In this document: positions 59,301-64,000 of the stretch, in pieces
Numbering within the stretch: position 1 is the first letter of the stretch
Layout: each line of letters opens with the position of its first letter
DNA from: Blastobasis lacticolella
Taxonomy: Eukaryota; Arthropoda; Insecta; Lepidoptera; Blastobasidae
Length of the DNA stretch: 64,000 nucleotides
Direction: 5' to 3'
Assembly (NCBI GenBank): GCA_905147135.1
Contig: LR990050.1
Span: 8,368,001 to 8,432,000 of the forward strand
Made by a program: the position numbers and the translations under genes
The notes under the pieces: model-generated
The model's database searches: none
Seen by the model: the letters and a program-made list of their open reading frames with translations, nothing else
Told to the model about the DNA's origin: nothing

Positions 59301-60898
59301 AATCGATAGCCGATGGGGCGGATTTTGTTGAGTGGCTTTCTCTGGATGGCCTCCCAAGAGATGGACGGACGACCTCTTTAAGGTCCTAGGGAGCCGATGA
59401 ATGCAAGATAACAGAGTCGACCGGAGTGCAAGCCGTGGGAGGCCTGTATTCAGCAGTGGACCGGGACCCACCTAACTGCCTAAAGATGATGATGATGGGA
59501 TTACTGATCCACTGGAACCCGTGACTGTCGTGATATTGTCATAATTTATCTTTTCTCGCTCTGTATATTTTTTTTTATTATATTCGATTTTACACGAAAA
59601 CTATACAATCGCTATCAGTTTCATCTAAAAGTTGAATATCACATTAGATTTTGGATTCAAACGGCCGCTAGGGATTGAGACAAATCAATGCGTTAGACAG
59701 AAACAAAACATACATGAGTGAATTAATGTGACTGATTTTAGCAGGGGTAGCCAGACGATAAAATTGATCTCTTGTTAATGGTCGATTAGCTAACAATAGA
59801 TTGATTGACCTTTGAGAAACCCACGGTGATTTAACAGCTTGTTAAATGTGACAGTCTGTTAGCTAATCAATGATTTGACAAGCGTTTCAGAAACCGGGTG
59901 TAAGTCATTCAGACAGTAATATCAGAGTGGAATGTATTGATCACAGAATGAGGTAGATGTTACGCGACAGTCAAGCTTATGGAAAGCAGTAACTGTCGGC
60001 CATAGCATCTACAATTATCTTTTTAAATTTCATGTAACAAAAATACAGTAACTCAAAAAATTGCTGATGTATATTACCCACCTACACTTTGTTTCACACT
60101 AAACTTGTGACTAAGGGCTTTCAGATTTTTTAACCTGAGTTAAATTTTATCCGTCCGCCCTTTGGCGGAATTATTATTCTGCCAAATTAAAACTAATTAC
60201 AATCCTTCAATTATATATGAAGTATAATGATGCAATTTCATTTTAGTCTCACAATAATTTATCAGACTGATATGTTTTATCTGAGGATTGAAAAATCGGC
60301 CCTTAGTCACACAGGTCACAAATGTATCATTTGATAAATTATTAAGTAAAGTATGTAAGAAAGTTAATCTTTGATTTTTTTTCAGTGGATTATATTAATG
60401 GCAACTGCTATTAACTCAATCACACCAGGAGACATAGCTACTGAATGGATGCCGATTCGTTTACGAAGTGCAAGACACTGGGTCATTCAACTACTTGGTG
60501 GTATTTTCATACTGATTGGGTTTGTTTTAATTGTTAGCCACAAATTCAATATCTCCAGTCCACATTTTGTGTCGTTGCATGCCAAATTTGGACTAGCATC
60601 ATTTATTTTCATGATAGTCACTATGTTGGGAGGATTAGGAGCTTTGTATAGTCTAAAATTGAAACACTATTTGGCTCCGATATACACTAAATTGATTCAT
60701 GCTTCCATAGGTTTGGCAACTTTATGTCTTGGGGTTACAACCATTTGTCTAGGATTCTATTCAACTTGGTGGTCTTTTGGAGATGTGTTGCGATACACAT
60801 GTCTGGTATTGGTATTAATCGTAATGGTATCAACCGTTCTGCGCCCTAGTTTAAAAATATATTTTAGACTTAAAGAGAGGCTAGAAAATATTAATTAG
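56331..60898 (+). CDS. cytochrome b561 domain-containing transmembrane reductase (CYB561D2-like)
   Basis: Two coding exons, 56331-56549 and 60386-60898, joined in phase 0 (donor GGA|GTAAGT, acceptor TTTTTTTTCAG|TGG), give 243 residues. Members of this family are multi-pass membrane proteins that carry two b-type hemes and pass electrons across the membrane from ascorbate-like donors; the D2 group acts as a ferric reductase in internal membranes. The protein aligns by eye with CYB561D2: a cytosolic N-terminus, then six hydrophobic segments. Candidate heme histidines are seen in FTFHPILMALG, SARHWVIQLLG, SLHAKFG and KLIHASIG. The C-terminus is short and basic (LKIYFRLKERLENIN). The 3.8-kb intron is full of transposon remnants. 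The start is the first ATG after a long in-frame-free leader; two later ATGs would shorten only the non-conserved N-terminus. Confidence 0.9.
57156..57573 (-). mobile_element. 418-bp MITE family in the cytochrome b561 intron
   Basis: A complete copy, 418 bp, reversed relative to the copies at 13664 and 43292. It keeps a 60-codon frame beginning MEHSDNFFKYFFLHFVQP, also seen in the 13664 copy; this is probably conserved only because the copies are young. Confidence 0.8.
58845..59265. repeat. minisatellite, 36-bp unit
   Basis: About ten units of the form CCAGGACCTGGACCTGAACC plus a variable GGACCTGGTCCGAAG-type half. One unit is 24 bp. Frames through it read as GPGP or QVLAPDQV repeats, but nothing suggests translation. 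Confidence 0.9.
59284..59494 (+). mobile_element. 5'-truncated RTE 3' end in the cytochrome b561 intron
   Basis: Flanked by the 9-bp duplication ATGGGATTA (59275-59283 and 59495-59503). It ends GGAGGCCTGTATTCAGCAG, then GGACC and a GATGATGATG tail, typical of RTE 3' ends. Confidence 0.75.
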
Positions 60899-61039
60899 AA
60901 ACAAGCTCATTGTAATCATTTATTTATTATAATATGTTTTTTGTACAATATGCATTTGAATTTTACAATGGGGCCAATTCTGAAAACATTATTCTATTCG
61001 TAGTAAGTACTACACCACTAAATACAATAATATCAACTA

Positions 61040-61482
61040 AATGAGGAGTTTTCCAGTAGGTATTGATAGTTGGTTTCAAAAAGCATCAATAGATGGCGCT
61101 CCGACAATATTGGTAATCTTTTTGATTACCAATATTGTCGTTACCAATAATTAATCTGTATGATGTTGGCAGTGATTTCATGCAGCCAACTAATACTAAA
61201 CTTAACAATAAAATGTTTATTAATATAAACAACTGTTAAAGGTTGAACGAAATGTAAAAAGAAATATTTATAGACATTGGCACTATGTTCCATTATTATT
61301 ATAACCTCTAAAATTGTTGAAATCTATTGACAAATACAATATTATCCAATACAACGTACCCAGTGTTTATATCCTGTTTCCTAAGAACCTATTTCTAGCG
61401 ATTATCAATTACTAAAATTGTCGGGGCGCCATCTAGTGAGTGGTTAGGAATGCTTTAGATACCTATTGGAAAACTGCTCATT
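61040..61482 (+). mobile_element. MITE of the AATGAGGAG family with a private hairpin
   Basis: 443 bp, longer than the family length because of a 17-bp inverted duplication at 61102-61140. Otherwise it is collinear with the 418-bp copies. Confidence 0.8.
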
Positions 61483-64000
61483 CAGTCTGTTTATTTTTTG
61501 GTGACTTTTGGGCTCTTAAAAATGTATTATTTAGGTATAGCTTAAGTTGTAATAAACTTCTAAAATTTCAGATTTGGCACCAGCACAAAAACAATTAGTT
61601 CCTTAAATACTTTTTATTCCCACTGCCTTGTAATGCGCAAAATTTTGTTTATCTAGATTTTTTAACTTATGGATACGACTCTCAGTGGTTAAGTACCTTT
61701 ATTATACATTACTTAGTTCATAGCGTAATATTTGATAGCCTTATTTTTTTGTGCTTCAATGTCGGTGTAGTCCTAATAAAATATAATATTATGATTACAA
61801 TGTATATATTATTGTTCTTCTATGTATATAGGTAACTACTATACGAGCCTAATCTTATAGTAAACAGTACCTATCACTATTTCATAAAAAAAAATGTATG
61901 CTTAGTGTGTCTTGAACCAATTTTCCAACGATGAAAATAAATCGAAAAATTAAAAAATATATTATTGGTGATTTTTAGTCACAAAACTGAAGTAAAATTG
62001 TGTAAATTAACATCTGTTCTTTTGTTTTGACGGATTCCCGAGTAATTTTAGCTGTACGGTTAGTGGTTTGTTTTATATCGATGGAAAATTGGTTAGAGAC
62101 AGGTTTCCGAATCATGTCTAAATACAGTCTTTATTTTTTTATAAAACAATAAAAGTCTATTCATTCATTTTATTAAGTCTGTGATATTATATATTGGGAG
62201 AAAGTTTACCGTGCTCTTTTACCAATTAATGTTGTTTACTTGGTTATATTTTTTGTAGTTTTGGTACTTACGTGATATATTATGTACTAGTTAAATATAA
62301 ATATTTTACGAATTGTTATACATTTTAAACCAAAGATAATAAATAGAGAAATTATGCTAAATTGTAAAATTTAAACATTGATGATCACTTTGTATTTAGG
62401 CATAGGTACTTACAAGCTGTTGACATTCTTCGAGGAATATACTGCTATATCTATGTAAAAAACAATGTCCTCGACCATTACTTTATTTATTTAACATTTT
62501 ATTGTGCACAATAAACTGGACTTGAAATTTAGTTTTGAAAGGAAACTCGCAAAAATATAAAAAATTTAGTACTCAAGGACAACTTTTTATTATATTCTTT
62601 ATTGTATACATACTTAGATACATTAAACAAAAATGAGTACAATGGCGAACTTATCTCTATAAGAGATTTCTTCCAGCTAGCCACAAATTATGTGAATTAT
62701 GTGTATTTTTTCAATTATTTTTAATAATTGAAGTACTTTCCTAATATACTTACCTAAATATATAGAATATGTTCTTGATGTGCCAAAGTCTACAAGATGG
62801 GTGATATACAATATTCTATACCTAAATAAAAAGCCAAAACTATCGAATTATAATACATTTCACCGAATCCGTTTTTGCGGCGCCAAAACATCAGTGTATT
62901 CCCGTTGCCTCCGTTATCCGATTCCATATCGATGGCAAGAGCGATCAAAATGAAACTTAACGTGCTCATACAGCTAAAATTTAAATAGCGAAAAACAAAC
63001 AAGTAAACTATGACGATTTCTGCCGTATGTAGAGCATATTATGACAGAAAATAAATCCTGCTTGATGGCGCCGTATGCGTGTCCCCGTCCAACGGGGACA
63101 GCGGTACTTTAATTAAATACTTTAACTCGCCGCCGCGTTCACTTCCCGTTGTCCCCGTTAGCCGAATCTAAGTTACGGGGACAACGGGAAAGAAATTTAA
63201 TCCCGTCCCACTATCCCCGTGCGGGGATACGGCATACGGGGACAACGGGAACAAACGGATGGCGCAGCTGTAGATATCAGTTTAATTTTTCTGCCATACC
63301 TTCTCTGTCGCTCTCAATGGGGTCTTAGCATGGGTGTAACGGGAATGCACGAAAATACTTCTAGAGCAGTTACATACTTATTGTTTTCTATGTGTGATTT
63401 CGAAAAATGTTGTAACATTAATATATTGATATAATATCAGCATCATCTTAGCGGTCTAATGCAGCTTAGTATATGTGCGTAGATATGTACACATGTTTCT
63501 ACAAATGTTTTAGAAAGTTTTACTCTTTCGGAAAAGCAACATCCCTTATTTTTTTTTGCAAATATTATTTATGATTTGCGTCCTTTGATGTATGTCGAAA
63601 AACCGACACATGAATGGCAAATACGAAATATTTGTACACATATTTACAAATAGGCTCCCACACACAAAACACATCTGACAAATGTCTGGGACGGCATTAT
63701 TTAAGTGTACCTATAATGTTTAATAAAAATAATCTTGGAAAAGTTCATACAACGCTATTTAGCCCCAGACTAAGCAAAGCTTGTAAGGGAGCTAGATAAC
63801 TTATACACCACAAAATAAATAAAAATTGTTTAAATAAATAAATAATACAAATCATTTTATGTAGGTGCTATAGAAGTTTCTTAAAATAATTTTGTTTATA
63901 AAAGTTTATTTATACCCATGGTGGGTCAGTTTTAAGAATATAATTTTTTACTTGTGTAGCTACAGCTATTTACTTAAATACTTTTATCATTATCATTAGG
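61483..64000. other. intergenic, repeats only
   Basis: Contains a retroelement-like tail (62555-62690, GGCGAACTTATCTCTATAAG) shared in part with 6340-6470 and 38560-38690, the GC cluster at 63080-63260, and a TTTAAATAAATAAATAA microsatellite-like stretch near 63828. No gene was found. Confidence 0.45.
63080..63260. repeat. GC-rich CCCGTTGTCCCCG repeat cluster
   Basis: TTCCCGTTGTCCCCGT occurs once on plus and twice in complement (ACGGGGACAACGGGAA) within 110 bp, plus GTCCCCGTCCAACGGGGAC, a perfect local palindrome. It is probably part of a MITE, but ends were not identified. Confidence 0.6.

Larger units (their letters stand above)
58574..59900. mobile_element. Harbinger-like element with CACCCGGTTTCTGAAACGC ends
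   Basis: 1327 bp, inverted ends CACCCGGTTTCTGAAACGCT (about 25 bp), TAA duplication (58571-58573 and 59901-59903). Subterminal AACAGCTTGTTAA and TTGTCAA palindromic motifs repeat on both sides. The interior holds a 36-bp minisatellite and a later RTE insertion. It sits in the cytochrome b561 intron. Confidence 0.78.

Noticed and set aside
1..64000. tRNA, rRNA or CRISPR features
   Set aside because: No cloverleaf, conserved rRNA block or spaced direct-repeat array was recognised.

Overview
This is a nuclear genome window from an insect, most likely a moth or butterfly. The evidence is intron-containing genes with GT..AG junctions, AT-rich intergenic DNA, and transposon families of lepidopteran type: RTE-clade LINEs ending in CATCATCAT tails, a Jockey-like LINE, Helitron 3' ends of the ACGCGNACGAAGTCGCG...CTAGT kind, and many terminal-inverted-repeat MITEs. 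No bacterial-type operon, CRISPR array, tRNA or rRNA was seen.

Three host genes can be supported. Two are tandem paralogues on the minus strand, produced by an old block duplication (about 1-7580 duplicated at about 30150-41645). Each encodes a small secreted-then-anchored protein with a signal peptide, one cysteine-rich TNF-receptor-like domain, a single transmembrane helix and a low-complexity cytoplasmic tail. I read the downstream-of-start structure of the right copy as seven exons (38119 to 29908, 344 residues). The left copy has the first six exons (5035 to 378) and runs off the left window edge. All splice phases agree in both copies, although their tails have diverged. The third gene, plus strand at 56331-60898, is a two-exon cytochrome b561 family transmembrane reductase (CYB561D2-like) with four candidate heme histidines.

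The rest is mostly transposon sediment. 1-7.6 kb: left paralogue. 8.3-9.4 kb: decayed RTE. 13.4-14.6 kb: mariner-type foldback with a nested MITE. 17.6-18.8 kb: RTE fragments and a short RTE-derived element. 19.7-22.6 kb: decayed CR1/L2-like LINE. 23.6-27.5 kb: hAT MITE, decayed DNA transposon and a head-to-head PIF/Harbinger-like pair. 29.9-41.6 kb: right paralogue, expanded by copy-specific insertions. 41.8-50.2 kb: MITEs, Helitron end, nearly intact RTE with target-site duplication, and a 1.7-kb Harbinger-like element. 50.2-53.5 kb: non-autonomous Copia LTR element. 53.7-55.8 kb: large palindrome interrupted by a short retroelement, then a hAT MITE. 56.3-60.9 kb: cytochrome b561 gene with an element carrying a 36-bp minisatellite in its intron. 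61-64 kb: intergenic.

Because the two paralogue blocks give filled and empty versions of the same sites, and one palindrome arm preserves the empty site of an insertion in the other arm, the window holds internally dated insertion events. The most biologically interesting locus is the duplicated receptor-like gene pair.
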